The notes under the pieces are model-generated. The model did not search any database, was not told the DNA's origin, and was given only the letters and a program-made list of their open reading frames with translations. A program made the translations under genes and the position numbers. Shown piece after piece: positions 1 through 8,992 of a stretch of 64,000 nucleotides of DNA (position 1 is its first letter; the number at the start of each line of letters is the position of its first letter). Source of the stretch: Bacteroides oleiciplenus YIT 12058. Lineage in GTDB: Bacteria > Bacteroidota > Bacteroidia > Bacteroidales > Bacteroidaceae. The stretch is taken from positions 329,594 to 393,593 of the forward strand of contig NZ_JH992943.1 in the NCBI RefSeq assembly GCF_000315485.1. The letters run 5' to 3'.

Positions 1-3000
1 CCACACAAACATTGAAAGGTCGCATTGTGGACACCGAAGGCAACCCGGTTGCCGGAGCCGTAATAAACGTCGCAGAAGAAAGCCGCATCGTCCTCTCCGA
101 CGAAAATGGTTACTTCAGTCTGAAAAACGTAAAAGCGTCTGACGAAATCTGTATCAGCAGTGTGGGATACAAAAAAACACAAATACCGGTTGATTTCAAT
201 GAAGGCTTCAAAATTGAGTTGGAATCAGATCTCGATGAATATCTCCATACTACTCCTATAGCATTCGGACGTAAAGCCAAGAAGTTGGTTACCGAATCAA
301 CCTCTGTAGTAACCGGCGAAGAATTACAAAAGCACCCTATCACTGTACTTCAGAATGCTTTCACCTCTACCGTTACCGGTATGGAAACTTACGAATGGTC
401 CAGTGAGCCAGGTTGGACGGAAACAGCCATGTATATCCGCGGTATCCGCACCATGAATACCGGAGCACGCGCCCCGCTGGTTATTGTGGACAATGTGGAA
501 CGTGACCTTTCTTTCCTCGACGCATTCCCCATCGAAAATATCACCATCCTGAAAGATGCTGCCGCTACTGCCATTTATGGTATGCGTGGTGCCAATGGCG
601 CCATCTTGGTAACTACCAAACGCGGTAGCGCCGGAAAGACAAACATCGACTTCACACAGGAAGTGGGTTTCCAGATGTTAAGTAACAAAATGGAAAACCA
701 GAATTCTTACAACATGGCCCTGACACGTAACCGGGTAAAATATCTGGACGGACAAGATCCTATGTACACTGATGAACAAATTGAGATGTACCGCCGTGTA
801 TCCAATGGAGAAGAACTGGAAGGCATCGACAAGTATAGATACTTCAATACCAGTTGGGCCGACGAACTCTATCGTGAAACGGCTCCGATGTATAAGACCA
901 ACCTGCAAATCAGTGGTGGTAACGAACGTGCCCGTTACTATGTTTCATTCTCTTATCTGCGTCAGGAAGGTATGTGGAATGACAAATGGACCAACTATAA
1001 CAAAAATTACAATACCGGACATACCCTGAACCGCTGGAACTTGCGTTCGAATATCGATATCGACGTAACCAAGTACCTTAATGTATCCCTCGACTTGGGT
1101 GGCCGTATCGATAACATTACCCAGCCCACGGAAGGTGTGTTCAATTTAACTACATTTGGAGTTGTCGAAGCTAACCCTATGGAACCGGTATATACACCGA
1201 ATGGACAGATTTATGCTTCCAGTACTGCCAACAACGCCGGCCGTTATTTGGCTGCTTCCGGTCAGGAAAAGAACCGCCGCCGTAACCTGTACTCCACAGT
1301 AAACATCAACGGCGACTTAAGCCCAATACTGAAAGGTTTGAAAGTGAATGCAACCATAAGTTTCGATTCTTACGAAACATTCGAGTCTACTCAACGAAAC
1401 AGCGTCAACTCATATAACTATGATTATATGAATATGGACGTGACCGATCCGTCGCAATTCAAATATACGCAATACACCACCTATTCTGCATTGAGTGACC
1501 CGACGCCCAACCAGCGTGAGTTCTACTACAACCTGAACTTGATGGGTGGCTTAGGTTACAGCAATAAGTTTGGCCAGCACACAGTAGAAGCCCGTGCTTT
1601 TGCCCGTGCTTACCGCAACCAGCCTAACACGTATGTATCTTCCAACCGTTATCTTTCGTACAACGGACAGGTGACTTACGACTATGCCAACCGCTATATC
1701 TTCTCCGGAAATATCTCACGCATGGGTTGTGATAATTTCAGGGAAGACCAACGTTGGGGAACTTTTTACGGTGTATCTGCAGGTTGGGTAGCTTCTGAAG
1801 AGCCTTGGTTGAAAAATAAGAACATTGGTCTTCTGAAACTCCGTGCTTCCTATGGACGCTCGGGACAATCCACTACTGGCGGAGGTCGCTATGCTTACCA
1901 GAATACGTATGGTTCTGCTACCGGTTACGGTTTTGGTTATTCAGGTTCATACGTCAACGGATTCGCAGAAACGATGGCAGGAAACGCCAACAACAAATGG
2001 GAGATTTCGGACATGCTGAATATCGGATTGGACTTCGACTTCTGGAACAAAAAGCTCTATGGTGCAATCGATGTATTCAAAGAATGGCGTTCCAATATTT
2101 TGGTCGACCGTACCAGTGTACCTTCTCTTTTAGGAATTGCCGTAGCAAAAGACTCTTACGGAAAAGCTGAAACAAAAGGTTTTGAAGCAACAATCGGCCA
2201 TCGTGGCCATATCGGTGACTTCAATTACTACATTGAAGGTATGGTGACCTACAACACCAATAAGATTACTGAAATGGACGAAACAGAGCCTAACGTGGAA
2301 TGGCAGCGTAAAACGGGTAACCGTATCTACGACTATACCTCCGTAGCCGGCTTGTACGAAAGTTCATTCAACAATGGTGTCGGCGGCTGGAATCGCTACA
2401 AATTCATACAGTGGGCCACTGACCCTAACTTGATCGCAACCAGTCAGCAGGATGCTATTGACCATCCTGAAAAATATCCGTATAACGCAGCTTCCAATGG
2501 TGCACAGAAACTAGGAACCGCCATATTCAAGGACTTAAACGGTGACCGTCAGATTGACTCCAACGACATGGTACCGGACACTTACACCATTATTCCTGAA
2601 TTGATTCCGACCATCAACCTCGGTATCGAGTGGAAAGGCTTCGACGCACGCGCCGTGTTTACCGCTTACCTGAACCGTGATGTATTCCTCTCTCCGGCTG
2701 TAGCTTGGTCAGGATGGGGTAACCAAGGTACTCATGAAGTAGTTAAAACATGGGGTTACTATACAGACGATCCGCTCGACCCGCGCAACGTGAACGCCAC
2801 CTACCCGCGTCCTACCTATGGCAGCTACAATGCTATAGACAGTGACCGCGATACGGGAACTTACCAGAATGACATCTGGATTGTAAATGGTAACTTCTTG
2901 TCTCTGCGTAACATTGAAGTTGGTTATTCGCTTCCCAAACGATTAATTGCAAAGGCAAACCTGACCAAGTGCCGCCTCTACTTCAGTGGATACAACCTCT

Positions 3001-3110
3001 GCACCTGGAGCAGCGTACCCGATGGTTGTGACCCGGAAAAGCCGATGAGTTACGTATGGTGGTATCCGAAAACCCGGACATTTACATTCGGTATAAACAT
3101 TGGTTTCTAA
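1..3110 (+). CDS. SusC-like TonB-dependent outer membrane transporter (5' end outside window)
   Basis: The reading frame is open from the first bases of the window to a TAA at 3108-3110, and the first in-window start is only a TTG, so the true start and signal peptide lie upstream. The visible protein begins inside a carboxypeptidase-like regulatory domain (GRIVDTEGNPVAGAVINV), then a TonB plug (LVIVDNVERD, ILKDAAATAIYGMRGANGAI, TTKRG), then a long beta-barrel ending in an aromatic residue (FGINIGF), as usual for the SusC family. It imports oligosaccharides across the outer membrane with its SusD partner, which starts one base after its stop. The GH43 arabinanase and the arabinose genes downstream suggest arabino-oligosaccharides; that substrate is inferred from context. 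Confidence 0.95.
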   Translation, partial: TQTLKGRIVDTEGNPVAGAVINVAEESRIVLSDENGYFSLKNVKASDEICISSVGYKKTQIPVDFNEGFKIELESDLDEYLHTTPIAFGRKAKKLVTESTSVVTGEELQKHPITVLQNAFTSTVTGMETYEWSSEPGWTETAMYIRGIRTMNTGARAPLVIVDNVERDLSFLDAFPIENITILKDAAATAIYGMRGANGAILVTTKRGSAGKTNIDFTQEVGFQMLSNKMENQNSYNMALTRNRVKYLDGQDPMYTDEQIEMYRRVSNGEELEGIDKYRYFNTSWADELYRETAPMYKTNLQISGGNERARYYVSFSYLRQEGMWNDKWTNYNKNYNTGHTLNRWNLRSNIDIDVTKYLNVSLDLGGRIDNITQPTEGVFNLTTFGVVEANPMEPVYTPNGQIYASSTANNAGRYLAASGQEKNRRRNLYSTVNINGDLSPILKGLKVNATISFDSYETFESTQRNSVNSYNYDYMNMDVTDPSQFKYTQYTTYSALSDPTPNQREFYYNLNLMGGLGYSNKFGQHTVEARAFARAYRNQPNTYVSSNRYLSYNGQVTYDYANRYIFSGNISRMGCDNFREDQRWGTFYGVSAGWVASEEPWLKNKNIGLLKLRASYGRSGQSTTGGGRYAYQNTYGSATGYGFGYSGSYVNGFAETMAGNANNKWEISDMLNIGLDFDFWNKKLYGAIDVFKEWRSNILVDRTSVPSLLGIAVAKDSYGKAETKGFEATIGHRGHIGDFNYYIEGMVTYNTNKITEMDETEPNVEWQRKTGNRIYDYTSVAGLYESSFNNGVGGWNRYKFIQWATDPNLIATSQQDAIDHPEKYPYNAASNGAQKLGTAIFKDLNGDRQIDSNDMVPDTYTIIPELIPTINLGIEWKGFDARAVFTAYLNRDVFLSPAVAWSGWGNQGTHEVVKTWGYYTDDPLDPRNVNATYPRPTYGSYNAIDSDRDTGTYQNDIWIVNGNFLSLRNIEVGYSLPKRLIAKANLTKCRLYFSGYNLCTWSSVPDGCDPEKPMSYVWWYPKTRTFTFGINIGF

Positions 3111-3111
3111 C

Positions 3112-4944
3112 ATGAAAAACAGAGAAAATATGAAAAAGATATTCAGATATATAGCAGCCACACTGTTGGCTATAAATTTCACCTCTTGTAGCGACTTTCT
3201 GGACAAAGAGGTAGACCTGAGCCTGGATGCAGAACAAGTGTTCCAGAAATTTGAAAATACCCGCGGCTATCTGGCAAACATCTATGCCTACCTTCCGGAT
3301 GCATTTGTAGGGTATACGGACGGCCAGTTCCGTGGCGCATCACGCGACTGTATGACAGATAATGCACTCTCTTTCTGGAGTGTGCATTACTATCACAGTG
3401 TATTGACAGATGCTTATTCCTCAACCAAACATTCGTTTGCAGAAGATTTCTGGCCTAAAAATTTCAGAGGTATCCGTGCTGCCAACAACTTCCTGAAGTA
3501 TGCCCGCGAAAGCGTAGTGAAAAATACAGAAATGGAGGGTGACGACAACCGTCTTTACGACCGCTATATGGCCGAAGCCCGCCTGCTCCGTGCTATCTTC
3601 CATTTCGATCAGGCCAGTTGGTTTGGCGACATCCCTATCATCGGTGAAGATGAAAACGGTGAACCCATCCTTTTCGAATACACTAATCCGGAACAAATGA
3701 ACATGGCACGCACCAATTGCGCCGATGCACTGAAGTGGATTGCCAACGAATGTGATAAAGTTAAGGATGTACTGCCTTTCCGCTATGCACAGGAAGAATT
3801 GAACTGGGGACGCGTGAACGGTGCAGCAGCATATGCGCTAAAGGCAAGAGCACTATTGTACAGAGCGTCAGCCTTGCACAATCCCAATAACGACGCTTCC
3901 TGGTGGAGAGAAGCAGCAACCGCTGCAACAGACTTCATCATGAAGAACAAAACCCAAAGTAACCCGTACAAACTGTACACTACGACGGATAACGATCCAA
4001 ACAAAAACTATTATGAATGTTTTATATCCACCCCTCACTTGAACAACGAATATATCTTGAGCCGTTCAGAGTGGAATACCCGTGAAATTGAACTATTCTT
4101 AGCTCCTTGCGGATTCAGTGGCAGTGTAAATTCAACCGGACGTACAAATCCAACACAGAACCTAGTGGACAGTTATGAAACCAAGAATGGCTTGTCTATC
4201 GATAAGGATGCGTCTTACGACCCACAGAAGCCCTATGTCAACCGCGATCCACGCCTTGAACAAACCATCCTGCACCATGGCTCCATTTGGGGAGATGCCA
4301 AACAAGATGAAGAACGTGAAGTAGATGTTACTTATGGTTCCGGTAAGGATTATCATGAATTGCATGGTGGAACACTCACCGGATACTACACCAAGAAGTT
4401 CCTGAATAACATGTCATTCAAGAGTCCGACTACCTACACACATGCCTGTCCTATCTTCCGCTACGCTGAAGTATTGCTGAATGCCGCCGAAGCCATCAAC
4501 GAAGCAGAAGGTCCGGATAATGCCTATCAGTATGTGAACGAAGTACGCGCCCGTGTAGGTATGCCGGCATACAGCGGAATGACTCAATCTCAACTTCGCG
4601 AACGCATCCGCAACGAACGCCGCATCGAACTTTGCTTTGAAGATCACCGCTTCTTCGACGAACGTCGCTGGAAACTGTTCGAAGGCAAAACTGCTGCGAG
4701 TGAAAGGAATTTGCCCTACTACCAACAGGTTTACAACCTTTACGGTGTAGCTGTAACTCCGGAACAAAGCACAGTATTCAATTACGGTCCGGCAGAAATG
4801 CACCAGTCACGCGCCTTCAACAGCCCGAAAAATTACTATTTCCCAATACCGGATGCTGAAATCAAGAGATTACCTAATCTGGGACAAAATCCCGGTTGGG
4901 AAATGGGTAACTCTTCAAACGAAGCTGCAACACCTACTGAATAA
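3112..4944 (+). CDS. SusD-like surface glycan-binding lipoprotein
   Basis: This is a SusD/RagB family protein of about 610 residues. It has a lipoprotein signal ending TSC followed by DFLDKEVD, the helical TPR-like core (RYMAEARLLRAIFHFD), and the C-terminal family signature NERRIELCFEDHRFFDERRW. It sits on the outer membrane as the lid of the SusC transporter encoded immediately upstream, with a one-base gap, so the two are cotranscribed. The ATG at 3112 gives a short extra MKNREN leader; the ATG at 3130 (MKKIFRYIA) is an equally good start and gives a more typical lipoprotein signal. Substrate (arabinan fragments) is inferred from neighbours. Confidence 0.95.
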   Translation: MKNRENMKKIFRYIAATLLAINFTSCSDFLDKEVDLSLDAEQVFQKFENTRGYLANIYAYLPDAFVGYTDGQFRGASRDCMTDNALSFWSVHYYHSVLTDAYSSTKHSFAEDFWPKNFRGIRAANNFLKYARESVVKNTEMEGDDNRLYDRYMAEARLLRAIFHFDQASWFGDIPIIGEDENGEPILFEYTNPEQMNMARTNCADALKWIANECDKVKDVLPFRYAQEELNWGRVNGAAAYALKARALLYRASALHNPNNDASWWREAATAATDFIMKNKTQSNPYKLYTTTDNDPNKNYYECFISTPHLNNEYILSRSEWNTREIELFLAPCGFSGSVNSTGRTNPTQNLVDSYETKNGLSIDKDASYDPQKPYVNRDPRLEQTILHHGSIWGDAKQDEEREVDVTYGSGKDYHELHGGTLTGYYTKKFLNNMSFKSPTTYTHACPIFRYAEVLLNAAEAINEAEGPDNAYQYVNEVRARVGMPAYSGMTQSQLRERIRNERRIELCFEDHRFFDERRWKLFEGKTAASERNLPYYQQVYNLYGVAVTPEQSTVFNYGPAEMHQSRAFNSPKNYYFPIPDAEIKRLPNLGQNPGWEMGNSSNEAATPTE

Positions 4945-4956
4945 TAAAAAAACATT

Positions 4957-4996
4957 GTAACTCCCCCGGATAATGCAATATCATCCGGGTAGTTAC
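4957..4996 (+). promoter_or_regulatory. intercistronic hairpin after susD
   Basis: GTAACT plus CCCGGAT in the left arm pairs with ATCCGGG plus AGTTAC in the right arm around a short loop, with one-base bulges. There is no T-run after it, so it looks more like an RNA-stabilising or attenuating hairpin inside the operon than a true terminator. It would allow higher expression of the susC/susD pair than of the downstream genes. Confidence 0.5.
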
Positions 4997-5021
4997 CTAA
5001 ACTCATTAAAACTCCGAAAAT

Positions 5022-5465
5022 ATGAAACTTAATAAATGGTTAAGCATACTAATGGTGAATTGCTCACTGCTTATCGGCTTTACTGCCTGTGACGACGATG
5101 ACAATGATAGCCATGAACTCTCTCTCGGTGCACCTGTACTGACCGAGATTGCTGCTCCTACTGCTATAGCAACTTCTGATGTAATGGTCAGTCAGCAAGA
5201 TTTGGATGAAGGTACTATCAGAGTAATGGCTTATGGCTTCTGCTATGATATCTCCAAGAATCCTACCATCTACAGTGCTACGGTGAAGACGCTTCCCGAA
5301 AATGGTAAAATGGAAGCTACGTTAACGGACTTGGCTGATAATACCGTGTATTATGTACGTGCTTTCGCGACTCTCTACCCTAACGGAGTAGTGTACTCGC
5401 CGGAAGTAGAAGTTACGATAGGGACAATTGCACCGGAACCAGAGCCGGAAACGCCTGCTGAATAA
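5022..5465 (+). CDS. small FN3-like surface lipoprotein
   Basis: A 147-residue lipoprotein with signal MKLNKWLSILMVNCSLL and Cys in the FTACDDDD lipobox; the acidic stretch after Cys is the kind of signal that sends Bacteroides lipoproteins to the cell surface. The remaining ~110 residues form one beta-rich domain with the pattern GFCYDISKNPT ... YYVRAFATLYPNGVVYSPEV, which resembles a fibronectin type III-like fold. The same pattern occurs near the N-terminus of the GH43 enzyme encoded next. It has no catalytic domain, so it may be a glycan-binding or spacer protein of the arabinan cluster; this role is inferred. A terminator-like hairpin follows. Confidence 0.8.
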   Translation: MKLNKWLSILMVNCSLLIGFTACDDDDNDSHELSLGAPVLTEIAAPTAIATSDVMVSQQDLDEGTIRVMAYGFCYDISKNPTIYSATVKTLPENGKMEATLTDLADNTVYYVRAFATLYPNGVVYSPEVEVTIGTIAPEPEPETPAE

Positions 5466-5475
5466 AACTATACTG

Positions 5476-5520
5476 GAGGATATGTCAAAAAGTTTTTTTT
5501 GGCATATCCTCTTGTTTTTT
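5476..5520 (+). terminator. rho-independent terminator-like hairpin
   Basis: A 16-bp stem (gaggatatgtcaaaaa pairing with tttttggcatatcctc, one G-U pair) with a very short loop, followed by a T-rich tail (ttgtttttt). It lies between the small lipoprotein gene and the GH43 gene, so readthrough or a separate promoter is needed for the enzyme. Confidence 0.75.
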
Positions 5521-5550
5521 ACAGTACTAATTATTAATAACGAATTACTT

Positions 5551-7464
5551 ATGAAATTCTCCAAATGGCCCCTATTACTAATCGGTTTTCTCGCTTTATC
5601 AGGAGCGTGCAGTAGCGAAAGCAATGAACCCGATACAGAGGCAACGACTGTTTCTATTTCAGCACCCACTGTCGCAAACGTCACGGAAGATAAAGCAAAC
5701 ATTATTGCGACTATCACGACAAATACCCCATCCGCTATTTTAAAGAAGGGTTTTTGTTATGATACTCAATCCAATCCGACAATTTCCAACCAGACTGTTG
5801 AAATGAGCAGTGCAGGTTTATCACTTAACCTGACACTAACAGCGCTCGAGCCCGAAACAAAATATTATGCCAAGGCTTTTGCCACTGTAGTCAATGGGAA
5901 CCCTGTTTATTCATCAGAAATATCATTCACCACAACAGCTCGCAGCGAAACCTCTGAGCTAGACAATTATACAGCACCCACATATCCGGATAACTATACG
6001 AATATTACAGACTGGAGCAGCAGAAGTCAATGGAACTTAGCTAACGTGCATGACCCCAGTGTGGTATTAGCCGAAGATGGCTACTATTACATGTATCAGA
6101 CAGATGCATCATATGGCAATGCACACGAAGCCGGGGGACATTTTCACGGCCGCCGTTCCAAGGATCTGGTGAATTGGGAATACTTGGGAGGCACTATGCA
6201 GTCATTGCCTGAGTGGGTGATTCCTAAATTAAATGAAATACGCGAAGCCATGGGGCTGAGCGCTGTCCAACCCGACACAAAAAGTTTTGGCTATTGGGCA
6301 CCTTGTGTCCGTAAAGTCAGAAACGGGCTCTACCGTATGTATTACTCCATCGTCTGCCCTGGCCTGCTCAACGGTGAAAATACCTGGAGTGAACGCGCTT
6401 TCATCGGTATGATGGAAAATACCGATCCTGCCAACAATGCAGGATGGGAAGACAAAGGATACGTCATTACGAACGCTTCGGACAGAGGCCTGAATTTCAA
6501 CGTTAAGCCGGATGACTGGACAAACTGTTACTATAAATGGAACGCAATCGACCCCAGTTACATTATCGACAAAGATGGGAAGCACTACCTGATTTATGGT
6601 TCATGGCACAGTGGCATAGCAGCACTGGAAGTAGATGCAACCACCGGAAAGCCACTCAATGTATTGCCCAATCCCTGGGGAACAGAACAAGATATAACCT
6701 CCTATGGACAATTACTCGTAACCCGCCAAATGGGAAACCGCTGGCAGGCATCCGAAGGACCGGAAATCATCTACAACCCGAATACCGGATATTATTACCT
6801 GTTCGTGGCTTATGATGCATTGGAAGTACCTTATAATACACGCGTATGTCGTTCCCAAAATCTGTTAGGCCCATATACCGGCATTGACGGTACTGATCTT
6901 ACCAGATATGGTGGCGAAATGCTTCCTGTTGTTACACACCCTTATAAATTCAGCAACAGCAACGGATGGGTAGGTATCGCCCACTGCGCCATCTTCGATG
7001 ATGGAAATGGAAATTGGTATTATGCCTCGCAAGGACGTCTGCCAAAGGATATACCCGGCATTCATCTGAGCAATGCCGTCATGATGGGGCATGTACGCTC
7101 TATCAAATGGACGAGTACAGGATGGCCGGTAGTAATGCCGGAACGCTATGGCGCCGTACCCACAGTGGCCATTACAGAAGATGAACTGGCAGGAAATTGG
7201 GAACACATAGACCTCGCCTACTCTTACGGACAACAAAAAGCATCCAGCACTATGACACTTTCTGCCGATCATAAAGTAACCGACGGCTCCTGGAAAGGTG
7301 CAACATGGAACTATGATGCCAGCAACCAACGCATTATATTCAGTAATGGAGTTGAAGTCTGCCTACAACGGGAAACAGATTGGGAAGCCAGTCCGAGAAC
7401 TCATACGATTGTTTATGCAGGTTATACCAATAGTAAGACTTATTGGGGCAAAAAGAAAAAATAA
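5551..7464 (+). CDS. GH43 endo-1,5-alpha-L-arabinanase, lipoprotein
   Basis: The frame is open upstream to 5428, but the ATG at 5551 gives a clean lipoprotein signal (MKFSKWPLLLIGFLALSGAC, Cys20), so this start is chosen and the protein is 637 residues. Residues ~35-130 are an FN3-like domain (KKGFCYDTQSNPT ... YYAKAFATVVNG), then a five-bladed GH43 catalytic domain. The three GH43 acidic residues are visible: Asp168 in VHDPSV (base), Asp334 in AIDPSYI (pKa modulator) and Glu402 in ASEGPEI (acid). The C-terminal part (~540-637) resembles the extra beta domain of the arabinanase subfamilies. It probably cuts arabinan backbone at the cell surface for the SusC/D pair upstream. Exact subfamily and endo mode are not proven by sequence alone. 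Confidence 0.9.
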   Translation: MKFSKWPLLLIGFLALSGACSSESNEPDTEATTVSISAPTVANVTEDKANIIATITTNTPSAILKKGFCYDTQSNPTISNQTVEMSSAGLSLNLTLTALEPETKYYAKAFATVVNGNPVYSSEISFTTTARSETSELDNYTAPTYPDNYTNITDWSSRSQWNLANVHDPSVVLAEDGYYYMYQTDASYGNAHEAGGHFHGRRSKDLVNWEYLGGTMQSLPEWVIPKLNEIREAMGLSAVQPDTKSFGYWAPCVRKVRNGLYRMYYSIVCPGLLNGENTWSERAFIGMMENTDPANNAGWEDKGYVITNASDRGLNFNVKPDDWTNCYYKWNAIDPSYIIDKDGKHYLIYGSWHSGIAALEVDATTGKPLNVLPNPWGTEQDITSYGQLLVTRQMGNRWQASEGPEIIYNPNTGYYYLFVAYDALEVPYNTRVCRSQNLLGPYTGIDGTDLTRYGGEMLPVVTHPYKFSNSNGWVGIAHCAIFDDGNGNWYYASQGRLPKDIPGIHLSNAVMMGHVRSIKWTSTGWPVVMPERYGAVPTVAITEDELAGNWEHIDLAYSYGQQKASSTMTLSADHKVTDGSWKGATWNYDASNQRIIFSNGVEVCLQRETDWEASPRTHTIVYAGYTNSKTYWGKKKK

Positions 7465-7502
7465 GAAAGAAATCTGCCCATACCTGCATATGGCTAAAAG
7501 CA

Positions 7503-7673
7503 TATCATCTCCGTACCATCTCCATACCAAGTCCGTATCAACTCCGTACCAAGCCCGTTTCTATATATACAGAGATGGTACGGACCTGATACGGAGATGG
7601 TACGGAGTTGATACGGACTTGGTATGGAGATGGTACAGAGATGGTATGGAGATGGTACGGAGATAGTATCCTG
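7503..7673. repeat. 11-bp minisatellite forming a ~50-bp hairpin
   Basis: Eight to nine tandem 11-bp units (consensus ATGGTACGGAG, with variants such as TTGATACGGAC) run from 7575 to 7673. Four units of the same family lie in opposite orientation at 7509-7552. Bases 7513-7551 and 7598-7636 are perfect reverse complements over 39 bp, and the pairing extends outward to about 7503/7646 with one mismatch and one G-U. The loop is about 46 bases. It lies between the GH43 gene and the galM promoter, with no credible coding in it; a plus-strand frame runs through by chance. Function unknown; it may stop transcription from either side or be a mobile repeat. Confidence 0.9.
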
Positions 7674-7745
7674 AGAATCTAAAAATGACCATACATATGC
7701 GGCACATAAGCAAATTTTTCGCTTTTATGTTACATAACATATAGT

Positions 7746-7786
7746 AGTGTAGCTAATACACTCAAATAAAGTGTTACTTTTACACC
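7746..7786. promoter_or_regulatory. candidate AraR operator pair in the galM promoter
   Basis: Two 17-bp sites share the geometry AGTGTW-N5-WACACY: AGTGTA-gctaa-TACACT at 7746-7762 and AGTGTT-acttt-TACACC at 7770-7786, 24 bp apart start to start. The second overlaps a weak promoter-like -7 sequence (TACTTTTA, 7775-7782). The araR regulator gene is two genes downstream. Assigning AraR to these sites is inference from position and symmetry. Confidence 0.6.
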
Positions 7787-7827
7787 CAAAATCGGATAAT
7801 TATCTCATTTACATTAAAAATAGAACC

Positions 7828-8967
7828 ATGAAAAACAAATTTCTACTTGCAGGAATTGCCGCAATAATGCTATCTGCGTGCAATAACAAGCCAGCTCAGG
7901 AGTTGACTTTGTCCGGTCTCAATCCGGCGGATTTCCAAACAGAAGTGAACAATGCCAAGACGAATCTTTATACTTTAAAGAATAAGTCAGGCATGGAAGT
8001 GTGCATCACTAACTTCGGTGGTCGCATCGTTTCTATTATGGTGCCCGATAAAAACGGGAATATGCAGGACGTCGTTCTGGGTTTTGACAGCATTGCTGAC
8101 TATGTAAACATTCCGAGTGACTTCGGCGCCTCTATCGGTCGTTATGCAAACCGCATCAACCAAGGAAGAATAGTATTGGATGGAGACACTATCCAATTAC
8201 CGCAAAACAACTTCGGACATTGCCTGCATGGTGGTCCCAAAGGTTGGCAATATCAGGTATATGAAGCCAATCCTATTGATGATACCACTTTGGAGCTAAC
8301 TCGTATATCACCGGACGGAGATGAAAAATTCCCTGGCAACGTAACAGCTAAAGTTCTTTTCAAACTGACTGATGACAACGCTATAGATATAAAGTATAGC
8401 GCTACCACAGACAAGAAAACGGTTATCAACATGACTAACCACTCCTACTTCAACTTATCCGGTAATCCTGCAAATGCTGCAACAGATCATATCTTATATG
8501 TAAATGCAGATAATTACACTCCGGTAGACAGTACATTTATGACTACAGGAGAAATAGTAACGGTAAAAGATACTCCGATGGACTTCACTACTCCCAAGAC
8601 TGTAGGACAAGATATTACAAACTTTGATTTCGTTCAGCTGAAAAACGGAAATGGTTATGATCATAACTGGGTGCTGAACACAAAGGGGGACCTCTCTCAG
8701 GTTGCCGCAAAGATGACATCACCGGTGAGCGGCATCACATTGGAAGTATATACCAACGAACCGGGTATACAAGTTTATACCGGCAACTTCCTGGATGGAA
8801 CGGTAACCGGTAAGAAAGGTATTACCTATAATCAACGTGCTTCCGTTTGCCTGGAAACACAACATTATCCCGACAGTCCCAACAAACCTGAATGGCCCAG
8901 CGTAGTATTGGAACCGGGACAGACTTACAACAGCGAATGTATCTTTAAATTCTCAGTAGAGAAATAA
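7828..8967 (+). CDS. galM: aldose 1-epimerase (mutarotase), lipoprotein
   Basis: A GalM-family protein of 379 residues that interconverts alpha and beta anomers of sugars. The ATG at 7828 gives a lipoprotein signal MKNKFLLAGIAAIMLSAC (Cys18), so it acts in the periplasm or at a membrane; the longer frame to 7771 is not needed. Family motifs are present: GRYANRINQGR, NNFGHCLHGGPKGW with a catalytic-type His, MTNHSYFNLSG, and GITLEVYTNEPGIQVYTGNF, plus LETQHYPDSPN near the C-terminus. It is the first gene of the arabinose series and is followed after 25 bp by the symporter. It likely prepares L-arabinose anomers for uptake. Confidence 0.93.
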   Translation: MKNKFLLAGIAAIMLSACNNKPAQELTLSGLNPADFQTEVNNAKTNLYTLKNKSGMEVCITNFGGRIVSIMVPDKNGNMQDVVLGFDSIADYVNIPSDFGASIGRYANRINQGRIVLDGDTIQLPQNNFGHCLHGGPKGWQYQVYEANPIDDTTLELTRISPDGDEKFPGNVTAKVLFKLTDDNAIDIKYSATTDKKTVINMTNHSYFNLSGNPANAATDHILYVNADNYTPVDSTFMTTGEIVTVKDTPMDFTTPKTVGQDITNFDFVQLKNGNGYDHNWVLNTKGDLSQVAAKMTSPVSGITLEVYTNEPGIQVYTGNFLDGTVTGKKGITYNQRASVCLETQHYPDSPNKPEWPSVVLEPGQTYNSECIFKFSVEK

Positions 8968-8992
8968 TAGTTAACTTTTAAACATAAGTATT

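Noticed and set aside
7298..7666. Plus-strand frame running from GH43 into the 11-bp repeats
   Set aside because: Its end is just translated repeat; the upstream part overlaps GH43 in another frame.
7503..7673. CRISPR array
   Set aside because: Units are 11 bp, contiguous and without spacers, and some are inverted; no cas genes nearby.
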